Shown here one piece after another: positions 11,344 through 19,342 of a stretch of DNA of 64,000 bases. Source of the stretch: Rhodococcus sp. 14-2483-1-2 (GTDB taxonomy: Bacteria; Actinomycetota; Actinomycetes; Mycobacteriales; Mycobacteriaceae). The translations under genes and the position numbers were made by a program. The notes beneath the pieces are model-generated. The model ran no database searches. It had not been told where the DNA came from and was given only the letters and a program-made list of their open reading frames with translations. Within the stretch, counting starts at the first letter, position 1; every line of letters begins with the position of its first letter. The stretch is from the NCBI RefSeq assembly GCF_002259405.1, contig NZ_NPFW01000006.1:178468-242467 (forward strand), given 5' to 3'.

Positions 11344-11559
11344 GGCAGATCCCATCGATCGGTCGAACTGAGGGGGAAACCGATTGACGCAGCGGGAGCA
11401 GAATGTTGCCTGACCCGGACGCCGACTTCGCTGCGTTTCCCCGTGACCGGCTGTTAGCTCAACCAGGGCCAACCCTACGTCACAGGCAGCCTCAGCGTCC
11501 AGCATCGGTTCTGCACAGGCCGCCCACCAGCAGTTCGAACACCGCGCCGCGCAGGCACC
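11344..11559. other. Intergenic, nothing convincing
   Basis: The minus frame of the STAS gene is open to 11505, with a possible ATG there, so a longer protein cannot be ruled out. Otherwise no features seen. Confidence 0.3.
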
Positions 11560-12039
11560 TTACGCGCGACCGCTGTTTCCCAGGTCGGCATGGTGTTCTC
11601 GCATGGCTCCGATGAGCGCTTCGAACACCCGATGCGCGGCGGCGAGATCATCATCGGGCAGGTCTGCCAACGCGGTGCTCGTGCGCTTGCCGAGGGGGCC
11701 GAAGAACCCGCGAGCGACCTCCATCCCGTGCTCGTCGTATCGCAGAATGACTTTGCGTCGATCGGATGCGTCGGATTCGCGGCGGATGTGACCGGAGGTG
11801 ATCATCCGCTCGACGAGGTAGGTCATCGCCGCCGACGACAGCCCCAACATCGTGCCCAGTTCCCCCGCCGTCAGCGGCGCACCCTCGACGTCGGCGACCA
11901 TGACGTGAAGAAGCGCACGAAAGTCGTTGGGCCGCAGGCTGTGTAGAGCACCGAACACTTGGCCGATCTGTTCGGAGACCGACGACAGCGCTCGTAGATC
12001 CGCGGAAATCGCGGATTCGAGGTGGTTTCGGTCGGCCAT
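11560..12039 (-). CDS. MarR-family transcriptional regulator
   Basis: 159 residues, typical MarR length. ATG 12039 has AAGGAG upstream. Winged-helix region: LTAGELGTMLGLSSAAMTYLVERMITSGHIRRESDASDRRKVIL, in which the wing D-x-R/D-R-R is diagnostic. Divergent from the MMPL exporter with an 87-bp gap containing a 19-bp near-palindrome of MarR type (12098-12116). It is therefore probably the local repressor of the MMPL/lipocalin operon and of itself, released by a lipophilic or aromatic ligand. Confidence 0.85.
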   Translation of the reverse strand: MADRNHLESAISADLRALSSVSEQIGQVFGALHSLRPNDFRALLHVMVADVEGAPLTAGELGTMLGLSSAAMTYLVERMITSGHIRRESDASDRRKVILRYDEHGMEVARGFFGPLGKRTSTALADLPDDDLAAAHRVFEALIGAMREHHADLGNSGRA

Positions 12040-12097
12040 GTCGGTGGTAACTCCTTCGCTGCGGTCATCGTCAGACTACTGCCCGCAAGAGATTCAG

Positions 12098-12116
12098 TTG
12101 CTTAATATCTAAGTAA
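12098..12116. promoter_or_regulatory. MarR-type operator
   Basis: TTGCTTAATATCTAAGTAA: inverted TT(G/A)CTTA half-sites with an AT-rich centre in a GC-rich genome, between the MarR gene and the MMPL gene, ending 10 bases before the MMPL start. Confidence 0.65.
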
Positions 12117-12126
12117 ATGAGATTGT

Positions 12127-14247
12127 TTGACCGTGGACAGCACTCGAACCGAGAACAAGACCGTCTGGGACCGTGTCGCGGACGCAGCCACCGGGCGTAG
12201 ATCCGGTGCCTTGGCGGCAGCGATCGTCATCCTCGCGGTCGCCGTGATGGGATTGGTCGGCAGCAACGATTCCGCCGACCAATCGCCGAACTCGTTGCCG
12301 ACGTCGGCCGAGTCCTACCAGGTGGACGAGCTGCTCTCCCAGTTCTCGGACTCCGACACCGCACCCGTGATCCTGGTTCTGAGCCGCGCCGATGGCGGCG
12401 ACCTGACACCGACCGATATCGAGGGCGCAGCTGCCGCGCAGAGCAGGCTCCTCGCCGTCGATCGCTCGGTGCCGGACGAGCCCGGCCCGCCCCCGATCGT
12501 CGCACCCGACGGCAAAGCTGCGATTGCGCTGGTCCAGGTCGATTCCGAGTTGTCGGGCTTCACGCTCAACGAACTGATCACCGAACTGCGGTCCGCTGCG
12601 AGCGACGGCCTGTCACCCGATCTCGATGCTCAGGTCACCGGCGGACCCGCCTTCGGTGCCGACATCGCGAACTCGTTCTCCGGTGCCAACTTCACACTTC
12701 TCGCCGTCACCGCACTCGTGGTGGCCGTCCTCCTCATCGTCACCTATCGATCGCCCATCCTCTGGCTGGTGCCGTTGGCCGTCATCGGTTTCGCCGACCG
12801 ATTCGCCACCACCGTCGGCACCGTGCTCGCCCAGGCCACCGGCCTCTCCTTCGACGGTTCGACCTCCGGAATCACCAGTGTGCTGGTGTTCGGCGCAGGC
12901 ACGAACTACGCACTGCTGCTCATCTCTCGATACCGCGAGGAGCTGCGTCGCGAGCCCGATCATCGCCTCGCCCTGCACCGCGCTGTTCGCCAGGCCGGGC
13001 CCGCCATCCTCGCCAGCAACGCAACCGTCGTGCTGGCACTGCTGACCTTGCTCCTCGCGATGCTGCCGAGCACCCGCAGCCTGGGGGCGCTGGCCGCGGC
13101 CGGCCTCGTCGTCGCAGCAGTGTTCGTGCTGTTCGTACTGCCGCCCCTGCTGAAACTGTGCGGTCCGAAGCTGTTCTGGCCCTTCGTTCCCAAGGAATCG
13201 GACCGGGACACCACCACGGAAGGCGTCTGGCACTCGATCGCCGCAGGCGTTGCCCGACGCCCCGTCGCCACCGCCTCGGTCACGATCGTTGCGCTACTGG
13301 CCTGCTGCGGCGCATTGTTCGGGACTCAGATCGGACTCTCACAAACCGAGCAGTTCCGCGTCACCGCCGAATCCGTCGAAGGCTTCGACACTCTCTCCCA
13401 GCACTTCCCGGCCGGATCAGCCGATCCGATGACGGTCCTCGCTCCCACCGCAGACATCGACGGAGTCATCAGCACCGCCGAGGGCATCGACGGCGTCGTC
13501 TCGGTCGATCGCGTCGCGGATTCCGACACCGGACTCACCCGGCTCTCGGTCGTCACCGATGCGGCCCCCGCATCCGACGAGTCGTTCGCCGTCGTCGGCG
13601 ATCTCCGCGCCGCACTCACCGGTGTGGACCGTGCATTGGTGGGCGGCAGCGACGCCAAAGCACTCGACACCAGCGACGCAGCGGCCCGCGATCGCCTCGT
13701 GGTCATTCCCGCGATCCTTGCGGTCGTGCTCGCCGTGCTCCTGGTACTGCTGCGCGCCCTCGTTGCACCCGTGATCCTGGTTGCCACAACGGTATTGAGC
13801 GCCGTGGCCGCCATCGGAGTCGGCAGCTGGGTGAGCCTGCACGTCTTCGGATTCCCCGCCCTCGACGACAACACTCCGCTGTTCGCGTTCCTGTTCCTGG
13901 TCGCGCTCGGAGTGGACTACACCATCTTCCTGGTCACTCGCACCCGCGAGGAGACGCCTCGGCACGGCACCAGGTCTGCCATCGTGCGGGCGGTCTCGGC
14001 TACCGGAGGTGTCATCACGAGCGCCGGAATCGTTCTGGCAGCAGTCTTCTGCGTGCTCGGCGTCCTACCGCTGATCACCCTGACCCAACTCGGCATCATC
14101 GTCGGACTCGGCATTCTGCTCGATACCTTCGTGGTACGCACCGTGGTGATTCCCGCCCTGTTCACCCTCATCGGCCCGGGGATCTGGTGGCCGAACAGGA
14201 TCGACTCGAGCACGACCACAACCGCAACTCAAGGAGCGAACACATGA
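12127..14247 (+). CDS. MMPL/RND-family membrane exporter
   Basis: 706 residues from TTG 12127 (GTG 12133 also possible; neither has a clear ribosome binding site, so the message may be nearly leaderless). Two repeats, each one membrane segment, a large extracytoplasmic loop, and a block of about five segments; a conserved motif region lies at GITSVLVFGAGTNYALLLISRYREE in the first half and FLFLVALGVDYTIFLVTRTREE in the second, with Asp/Tyr residues characteristic of proton-driven MMPL proteins. Likely exports a lipid or hydrophobic drug. The stop overlaps the start of a secreted lipocalin (ATGA). Confidence 0.88.
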   Translation: MTVDSTRTENKTVWDRVADAATGRRSGALAAAIVILAVAVMGLVGSNDSADQSPNSLPTSAESYQVDELLSQFSDSDTAPVILVLSRADGGDLTPTDIEGAAAAQSRLLAVDRSVPDEPGPPPIVAPDGKAAIALVQVDSELSGFTLNELITELRSAASDGLSPDLDAQVTGGPAFGADIANSFSGANFTLLAVTALVVAVLLIVTYRSPILWLVPLAVIGFADRFATTVGTVLAQATGLSFDGSTSGITSVLVFGAGTNYALLLISRYREELRREPDHRLALHRAVRQAGPAILASNATVVLALLTLLLAMLPSTRSLGALAAAGLVVAAVFVLFVLPPLLKLCGPKLFWPFVPKESDRDTTTEGVWHSIAAGVARRPVATASVTIVALLACCGALFGTQIGLSQTEQFRVTAESVEGFDTLSQHFPAGSADPMTVLAPTADIDGVISTAEGIDGVVSVDRVADSDTGLTRLSVVTDAAPASDESFAVVGDLRAALTGVDRALVGGSDAKALDTSDAAARDRLVVIPAILAVVLAVLLVLLRALVAPVILVATTVLSAVAAIGVGSWVSLHVFGFPALDDNTPLFAFLFLVALGVDYTIFLVTRTREETPRHGTRSAIVRAVSATGGVITSAGIVLAAVFCVLGVLPLITLTQLGIIVGLGILLDTFVVRTVVIPALFTLIGPGIWWPNRIDSSTTTTATQGANT

Positions 14248-14873
14248 AGATCCGCAACGCATTCGGCCGCACCGCACTCGTCGGCGCCCTCGCCGCGGGT
14301 GCACTGCTGACCGCGGCCCCGGCTCAGGCACAGCCGGTCGGACCGCTGGGATCGGTCGGCCTCGAGCCACTGGCTCCGATCCCGTCGCTCGATGTCGAGC
14401 GTTACCTGGGCACCTGGAACCAGGTTGCCGCGGTACCGCAGCCGTTCAACCTGATCTGCGCCCGAGACACCCAGGCGAACTACCAGATGATCGACGCGTC
14501 CAACATTCGCGTCGAGAACACCTGCACCACCTGGACGGGCCAGGAGAACCGCATCGTCGGCAACGCACGAGTCAACGACACCGTCACCAATGCCCAACTG
14601 CACGTGAGCTTCCCGGGCGTCCCCACACAGGAGAGCCAGGAGGGGCCGACCAACTACATCGTGGCCTACATCGCTGACGACTACTCGTGGGCGTTCGTCG
14701 GAAGCCCCACCCGCACGTCCGGATTTGTGCTCAAGCGCACGCCCGACGTCAGCGTCGATCAGTTCCGCGAGATCCGCAGCGTCGTCGAATCGCTGGGTTA
14801 CGACTCGAACTTCATCACCACGACGCCCACCCCGGGCGGCGCGACGACGATTCAGCAGCTCTCGACGGTGTAA
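14244..14873 (+). CDS. Secreted lipocalin-family protein
   Basis: 209 residues; ATG 14244 overlaps the MMPL stop and follows AAGGAG. N-terminal signal peptide ending near AAPAQAQP. The bacterial-lipocalin (Blc) signature VERYLGTWNQVAAVPQPF contains the G-x-W motif of the first strand; two Cys (IC and NTC) can form a disulphide; the C-terminal half VAYIADDYSWAFVGSPTRTSGFVL matches the later strands. Lipocalins bind lipids or other hydrophobic ligands outside the membrane. Translational coupling to an MMPL exporter suggests the lipocalin receives or carries what the pump exports; this is inference. Confidence 0.85.
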   Translation: MKIRNAFGRTALVGALAAGALLTAAPAQAQPVGPLGSVGLEPLAPIPSLDVERYLGTWNQVAAVPQPFNLICARDTQANYQMIDASNIRVENTCTTWTGQENRIVGNARVNDTVTNAQLHVSFPGVPTQESQEGPTNYIVAYIADDYSWAFVGSPTRTSGFVLKRTPDVSVDQFREIRSVVESLGYDSNFITTTPTPGGATTIQQLSTV

Positions 14874-14890
14874 CTGCGGCGGAGCCGCAG
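14874..14890. terminator. Short hairpin after lipocalin gene
   Basis: CTGCGGC-GGA-GCCGCAG, perfect 7-bp stem starting at the base after the stop codon and abutting the longer hairpin repeat that follows. Confidence 0.5.
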
Positions 14891-14933
14891 TGGCGCGGTT
14901 GAGTGCCCCAGGGGGGACTCAACCGCGCCACTG
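14888..14933. repeat. Intergenic hairpin repeat, copy 1 (probable bidirectional terminator)
   Basis: 46 bp beginning CAG and ending CTG. Arms TGGCGCGGTTGAGT (14891-14904) and ACTCAACCGCGCCA (14917-14930) pair perfectly, with a CCCC/GGGG extension towards the loop. Same design and largely the same bases as copies at 24435 and 25674. Here it lies between convergent genes. Confidence 0.75.
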
Positions 14934-14945
14934 TGCGGACCGCAC

Positions 14946-15554
14946 TCAGCTCGCGGACAGGATCGAGATCGCGAAGATCAAGCTGTCGCCCGGCTCGATT
15001 CCAGCTGCCGGATTGCCGCTCGCATAGCCGTCGGCCGAGGTGACCGCCACGGCGACGGTCGAGCCGACGGTCTGTCCGGCGATGGCCTTCTGGAAGCCGG
15101 CGACGACTCCGTCGAGTGGGAATTCGACCGGCGCGCCCCGCTCGAAGCTGCTGTCGAACGTTTCGCCGGTGCGTCCGTTGACGCCCATGTAGCAGACGGA
15201 CACCTCGGCGTCGGCTGCGACGACCGGCCCGTCCCCCGCCGTCAGAGTTTCGACCTGCGTCTCGGCGACGGTGAACGGCGTCTCGACGGTGACAGCGGGC
15301 GCGGCCGTGTCGGTCGATCCGACGACGGCGATGCTGCCGGAGTCCCCGGCCAGCGTCCATCCGGGGGTGGCTGCGGCGTCGGGTGTCGCCGTGGGGCAGG
15401 TGCTCGAGGCGGCCGCGGCACCGGCGGCGGACGACGCCGAGGAGGTGGAGGTCGCCGCGGACGAGGTGTCGGAGTCCGAGCTGCACGCACCCGTCAGCAG
15501 GGCGAGCAAGACGGAGGCGGCCAGGAACACGGTGCGGGTGTAGGAGTGATTCAC
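14946..15554 (-). CDS. FKBP-type peptidyl-prolyl isomerase lipoprotein
   Basis: 202 residues from GTG 15554, which gives a lipoprotein signal with lipobox LTGAC (Cys24) followed by a Ser/Ala linker. The C-terminal ~100 residues are FKBP-like: VSVCYMGVNGRTGETFDSSFERGAPVEFPLDGVVAGFQKAIAGQTVGSTV, with the expected 'YxG..G..FDSS..RG.P..F.L..VI.G..KAL.G..VG' spacing, ending VAVTSADGYASGNPAAGIEPGDSLIF. Probably a surface-anchored folding factor for exported proteins. The two active-site aromatic positions are partly altered, so isomerase activity is not certain. Confidence 0.82.
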   Translation of the reverse strand: MNHSYTRTVFLAASVLLALLTGACSSDSDTSSAATSTSSASSAAGAAAASSTCPTATPDAAATPGWTLAGDSGSIAVVGSTDTAAPAVTVETPFTVAETQVETLTAGDGPVVAADAEVSVCYMGVNGRTGETFDSSFERGAPVEFPLDGVVAGFQKAIAGQTVGSTVAVAVTSADGYASGNPAAGIEPGDSLIFAISILSAS

Positions 15555-15589
15555 CGCGCCCACGCTACAAGTACCGCCCCCGGTGCCCG

Positions 15590-16444
15590 TCACACAGCGG
15601 CGCGGAGTACGTCTGCGACCGGGGTGGATGCACGACCGATCAGGGTCTGCAGGTCTCCGGAATCGGTATCCAGCTCGCCGCGAGCGATTCCTGCGTCCGC
15701 GCTGGCCAACATGGTTGCCACGAAGTCGGGCAGTCCCGCGCCCTGAAGAATTGCGGCGTACTCGGACTCGGTGACGTCCTTGTAGACGATCGACTTGCCG
15801 GAGAGCTCGCCGATGACGGCCGCAAGCTCGGCGTAGGTGAGGCGTTCGTCGCCGCCGAGCTCGTAGATCTTTCCACCTTGATCGTCGAGTGTCAGTACGG
15901 CTGCGGCCGCGGCGGCGAAGTCGACGCGAGACGCGGCGGCGAGCTTGCCGTTGCCTGCCGCGCCGAGGAGCACCCCGCCCTCGATGGTCTGTGCGAGCGA
16001 GCCGAGGTAGTTCTCCCAGTACCAGCCGTTGCGGAGAAATACCGCCGGAATGTCGGACGCGGCGAGGCGTTCCTCGGTGGCCTTGTGCTCGGGCGCGAGG
16101 CTCACTCCCGACGTGTCGGCGGCGAGCAGGCTGGTGTAGGCGATGAGGCCCACTCCGGCGGCCTCCGCTGCCTCGATCACGTTGATGTGCTGCGCAATTC
16201 GCTGGCCTACCTCCGAGCCCGAGACGAGCAGCAGCTTGTCGACGCCCGCGAGAGCCGCCGTCATCGCGGCGGAATCGGAGTAGTCGGCGACCCGAACCAC
16301 GACGCCCCGTTCGGCCAGCGACGAGGCCTTGTCTGCGTTTCGGACGACCGCCACGATGTCGGCGGGTGCGACGCCACGCTCGATGAGTGCGTCGACGACG
16401 AGTCCGCCGAGGTTGCCCGTTGCTCCGGTTACCGCTGTGGTCAT
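15590..16444 (-). CDS. NmrA/QorB-like NAD(P)-dependent reductase
   Basis: 284 residues, the usual size of NAD(P)H:quinone reductase type 2 (QorB/YtfG). Rossmann motif at the start: TGATGNLGG (6-14). KLLLVSGSEVGQRIAQH and YTSLLAADTSGVSLAPEHKATE fit the QorB group, including its substrate-loop Tyr/Ser; FLRNGWYWENYLGSL is a family marker. Divergent from an HxlR-type gene with 113 bp between them, the same pairing seen for qorB/qorR (ytfG/ytfH) in other bacteria. Likely a quinone- or electrophile-responsive detoxification enzyme. Confidence 0.85.
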   Translation of the reverse strand: MTTAVTGATGNLGGLVVDALIERGVAPADIVAVVRNADKASSLAERGVVVRVADYSDSAAMTAALAGVDKLLLVSGSEVGQRIAQHINVIEAAEAAGVGLIAYTSLLAADTSGVSLAPEHKATEERLAASDIPAVFLRNGWYWENYLGSLAQTIEGGVLLGAAGNGKLAAASRVDFAAAAAAVLTLDDQGGKIYELGGDERLTYAELAAVIGELSGKSIVYKDVTESEYAAILQGAGLPDFVATMLASADAGIARGELDTDSGDLQTLIGRASTPVADVLRAAV

Positions 16445-16557
16445 GATCGAACTCCTGAGGTTGAGGTTTCAAGTACCCACTCACTATGCACTTACTTTTC
16501 GTGCAGTGCAACCCCTCACGTCATCACTCACTCTTTCGCATGCGCTAGCATGGCGAT

Positions 16558-16932
16558 ATGCCAGAGCCCACGGAATCACTCGAAGCATCCGTCTTCGCGC
16601 GTGACTGTGCGTCGAGGCAGACATTGCAGAACGCCACCAGCAGGTGGGGTGTGCTCGCGCTCGCCGCCCTCACCGAGGGCGACTACCGATTCAATGCGTT
16701 ACGCCGACGAGTCGACGGCGTCAGCGAGCGCATGCTCTCGCAGACCCTGCAGACCCTCGAGCGGGACGGGCTCGTGGTGCGCACCGTGCAGGGGACCATC
16801 CCACCGAAGGTGGAGTACAGCCTCACTCCGCTGGGCCGCGACGTCGGCACCCGATTGAGCGGTCTCATCGAACTCATCGAGGGCAACATGCCTGCCGTTC
16901 TCGAATCACGCGCCGAACACGACGCCCGCTGA
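16558..16932 (+). CDS. HxlR-family regulator (QorR/YtfH-like)
   Basis: 124 residues. Winged helix with the HxlR pattern: RWGVLALAALTEGDYRFNALRRRVDGVSERMLSQTLQTLERDGLV, then PPKVEYSLTPLGR. There is an N-terminal Cys in FARDCASRQTL at the position of the redox-sensing Cys in QorR/HypR-type members. Divergent from the reductase at 15590-16444 and therefore probably its repressor, inactivated by thiol oxidation or quinones. The intergenic region has repeated CACTCACT/ACTTACT elements (16480-16535) that could be binding sites. Confidence 0.84.
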   Translation: MPEPTESLEASVFARDCASRQTLQNATSRWGVLALAALTEGDYRFNALRRRVDGVSERMLSQTLQTLERDGLVVRTVQGTIPPKVEYSLTPLGRDVGTRLSGLIELIEGNMPAVLESRAEHDAR

Positions 16933-16942
16933 TCGGCCGGGC

Positions 16943-17292
16943 TCACGCGGGAGGCGTCACCAGGCACCACTCGTTGCCTTCGGGGTCGAGGAGCACCTGA
17001 AAGGTTCCCGCTGCGTCGGAGTGTCGGTCGCCGAGCACCCTCGCGCCCAGTGCCACAGCCTGCCCGACGGCACGGTCGATATCCGATACATCGACGTCGA
17101 GATGGAGCCGGTTCTTGCCGGCCTTGCCCTCCGGGACTCGCTGAAATGCCAACCGAGTGAACCCGGGGACGTCGACGAAATGCCACGACTCGTCGCGCAC
17201 CGTCGGCTCTCCGCCGAGCACCCGGCCCAGAATCGCGCCAGCACCGCCGGCTCTCGGCAGTCGAAAACGACCTCGTCGATGCGTCCGATCAT
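16943..17292 (-). pseudogene. VOC (glyoxalase/bleomycin-resistance) family gene with a frameshift
   Basis: From ATG 17292 the protein begins like a VOC-family member (MIGRIDEVVFDCREPAVLARFWA), then in that frame becomes meaningless. Starting at about 17230 the next frame continues the family exactly: VLGGEPTVRDESWHFVDVPG, then RLHLDVDVSDIDRAVGQAV and the C-terminal DPEGNEWCLVTPP. Supplying one base in the run GGCCGGG (17222-17228 region) would join the halves into an intact protein of about 117 residues. So it is either a recent one-base deletion or a sequencing/assembly error. If intact it would be a one- or two-module metal-dependent VOC enzyme of unknown substrate. Confidence 0.75.
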
Positions 17293-17501
17293 GGCCTCAT
17301 CGTAGGGACCGAGAACAGCACCAGGTTGCGTTATCTCAGCGTTACTTTACCGAGACGCTTTCGAGATCCCGATGAACCCGCGCCGCGCCCGGGCAGGTCG
17401 AGACTCGAAGCCAGGACGTGCGGGCCGTCCGCAACCTCGGCCCGGCGACCGACACGCTCGGCACACCGGTGCCGACGCACTGATCTGGGGAGGCATTCAC
17501 C

Positions 17502-17981
17502 ATGTTCCACACCAAGAGGATTGTCGGCGGAGCGGCAGCATTCGGATTCGCCTGCGCGTTCGCAGCACTGGTACCCGGCACCGCATCCGCAGCACCGGTC
17601 GCCTGTACCACCGCACCCGGAGGGGCCGACGTCGCTGCGCTCGTCGGAGGATCGCAGTGCGACAGCTCCGCGGACGTCGCAAGTGCTGCGGCCGGCCTCG
17701 GCCTCGAGGGGTGGGGTTCGGCCGAGGCGATGAACAACGCAGCCGCCCTGGCCCTCGGACTGAATGGTGGAACCGCAGTCAGCAACGGCAGTTTCGGTGG
17801 TGCGCCTGCAGCGATCGCCTTCGGCCCCGGTGCCGTCGCGCAGAACACCGCAGCCGGCCTCGGACTCTCCATCGCGGTGGCAGCACCGGGCTCCACCATC
17901 ACCCTCACCCCGACCGGCGCGGTGTGCGACGGTGCCGGAATTGCCGGCAGCTTCACCACTCTGCAGGGCTGCATCGGCTGA
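17502..17981 (+). CDS. Small secreted protein of unknown function (DUF6764-like)
   Basis: 159 residues from ATG 17502. Sec signal peptide (hydrophobic core after the KR pair, cleavage near TASAAP, residue ~29-31). The mature part is low in charge, rich in Ala/Gly, and has Cys near both ends (VACTT and GAVCDG...LQGCIG) that could form disulphides. The composition is like a beta-rich, repeat-like secreted domain and resembles the actinobacterial DUF6764 group; that assignment is from memory of the pattern only. No catalytic motif. Stands alone. Confidence 0.75.
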   Translation: MFHTKRIVGGAAAFGFACAFAALVPGTASAAPVACTTAPGGADVAALVGGSQCDSSADVASAAAGLGLEGWGSAEAMNNAAALALGLNGGTAVSNGSFGGAPAAIAFGPGAVAQNTAAGLGLSIAVAAPGSTITLTPTGAVCDGAGIAGSFTTLQGCIG

Positions 17982-18055
17982 CGCGCGCTACGGGGGGCTC
18001 TGCGCAACGGAGTGCGCCGAGTGGGCGATATGGGTGTCACCGAAGGCCGCGTGAT
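17982..18055. other. Intergenic
   Basis: Short spacer after the secreted-protein gene; nothing recognised. Confidence 0.4.
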
Positions 18056-18103
18056 CTACAGTCTCAATGACCTACAGTCTCGGTCACCCACAGTCTCGGA
18101 ACG
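18056..18103 (+). repeat. Three tandem 16-bp repeats
   Basis: Copies begin at 18056, 18072 and 18088, each opening with (C/T)(T/C)ACAGTCTC: CTACAGTCTCAATGAC, CTACAGTCTCGGTCAC, CCACAGTCTCGGAACG. Identical in 9-10 of the first 10 positions. Directly upstream of a micro-ORF with a good ribosome binding site. Confidence 0.7.
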
Positions 18104-18143
18104 CGGGCCGGCAACGACCCGCTGAACAAGGAGTTCGACGGCA

Positions 18144-18239
18144 ATGATGTCCTACCTGCTCTACGACGTTCTGCTCCCCCAACTCGGCCACGACGTCGCG
18201 TCGTACTGGGCGCACCTGCTGGTTGTCGCCCCGGTCTGA
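18144..18239 (+). CDS. Possible 31-residue hydrophobic micro-protein
   Basis: ATG 18144 (or 18147) preceded by AAGGAG at 18128. The peptide starts MMSYLLYDVLLPQLGHDVAS and ends with a hydrophobic stretch AHLLVVAPV; it would be a small membrane-associated peptide. A 26-codon frame starting at 18067 inside the tandem repeats ends in TGA overlapping this ATG, like a leader. Followed by a strong hairpin. Too short to test by sequence sense alone. Confidence 0.35.
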   Translation: MMSYLLYDVLLPQLGHDVASYWAHLLVVAPV

Positions 18240-18262
18240 GTTCTGAGGCCGGACACGACAAA

Positions 18263-18301
18263 GGCATCCCCGCTCGGCCACGCAGGCCGGGCGGGGATGC
18301 C
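18263..18301. terminator. Strong hairpin terminator
   Basis: Perfect 11-bp arms GGCATCCCCGC (18263-18273) and GCGGGGATGCC (18291-18301), loop with a further GGCC/GGCC pairing possibility, followed by TCGTTCG. It lies between the micro-ORF and the convergent CNNM gene and can serve both strands. Confidence 0.7.
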
Positions 18302-18322
18302 TCGTTCGAAACCGGAATCGAA

Positions 18323-19342
18323 TCAGACCGGTTGGGGCAACAGTCGGGTCAGCACATCGGACAGAGTCACGACGCCGACGCTGCGCGCCGGATCGTCTGC
18401 AGCCGCCGAACCGTCGACCACCAGGGCCAGATGATGCCGGGTCTCGCGCATCGACTGCAGGGCAACGTATACCGGCGTCGTCGCCTCGAGCGTGTATGCC
18501 GGACGCGTGATCTCGGCGAGAGTCTGCGGAGCGGTCAACGTATCGCGCACGTGCACCACTCCCTTGACCACGTCCGCGTCGCTGACCAGGATCCGCAGAT
18601 GCCCCGAGCGACGCGAGGCTTCGCGCACGTCGTCGATGGTGGCCGTCGACGGTACCGACGTGGGCTTGCCGAACTGGCGCACCAGGTCGCCGACGGTCAG
18701 TTCCTGCAGTTCGAGCGCACTCGAGATCTGCGCCTGGTAGCTGGCGTCGAGAGCACCGACGTTCACCGAATGCTCCACCAGCTGACGTAGATCGTCGGCG
18801 TTCTGGCCGGTACCCACGGTGTCGGCCGGCTCGACGCCGACCCGTCGCAGGCACCAGTTCGCCATGTTGTTCAGTGCCGTCAGAACCGGACGGGTGAGAA
18901 ACATGAACCCGCGCATCGGGATTGCGAGCATCGTCGCCGACTTCTCCGGATGGGCGATGGCCCAGGACTTCGGAGCCATCTCACCGACCACCAGGTGCAG
19001 GAAGGTGACGACGATCAACGCGAGCACGAAGCCGAGAACGTCGGCGAACCAGTACGGCAGGCCGCCGCTCTCGAACAGCGGAGTGAGCCAGTAGTGCACC
19101 GCCGGCTTCGTCGTTGCGCCGAGGCCGAGGGTGCAGACCGTGATGCCGAGTTGCGAGCCGGCGAGCAGGACGGTCAGCTCGGACGAGCTGCGGAGCGCGG
19201 CACGCGCAGAGCGCGAATTGGGAGCCGCGTCTTCGAGCCGATGCCGCTTGGCGGCCAACAGCGCGAACTCGACGGCCACGAAGAACGCACTGGCAGCGAT
19301 GAGGCCGATCGTGACGGCCAGGAAGACCCAGATGTTGCTCAT
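18323..19342 (-). CDS. CNNM-domain/CBS membrane protein (hemolysin-C type), short form
   Basis: 339 residues. N-terminal CNNM transmembrane domain (about 1-190; three to four membrane segments, with VEFALLAAKRHRLEDAA and LAGSQLGITVCTLGLGA as family motifs), then paired CBS domains (about 205-335). No CorC_HlyC domain follows, unlike its partner. Family members are Mg2+/divalent cation transport-related proteins, not proven hemolysins. ATG 19342 overlaps the stop of the upstream partner by 4 bases (ATGA), so the two are co-translated and may work as a heteromer. Confidence 0.88.
   Translation of the reverse strand: MSNIWVFLAVTIGLIAASAFFVAVEFALLAAKRHRLEDAAPNSRSARAALRSSSELTVLLAGSQLGITVCTLGLGATTKPAVHYWLTPLFESGGLPYWFADVLGFVLALIVVTFLHLVVGEMAPKSWAIAHPEKSATMLAIPMRGFMFLTRPVLTALNNMANWCLRRVGVEPADTVGTGQNADDLRQLVEHSVNVGALDASYQAQISSALELQELTVGDLVRQFGKPTSVPSTATIDDVREASRRSGHLRILVSDADVVKGVVHVRDTLTAPQTLAEITRPAYTLEATTPVYVALQSMRETRHHLALVVDGSAAADDPARSVGVVTLSDVLTRLLPQPV

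Noticed and set aside
13158..14243. Upstream extension of the lipocalin frame into the MMPL gene
   Set aside because: Arg/His/Pro-rich nonsense; the true start at 14244 has a ribosome binding site and signal peptide.
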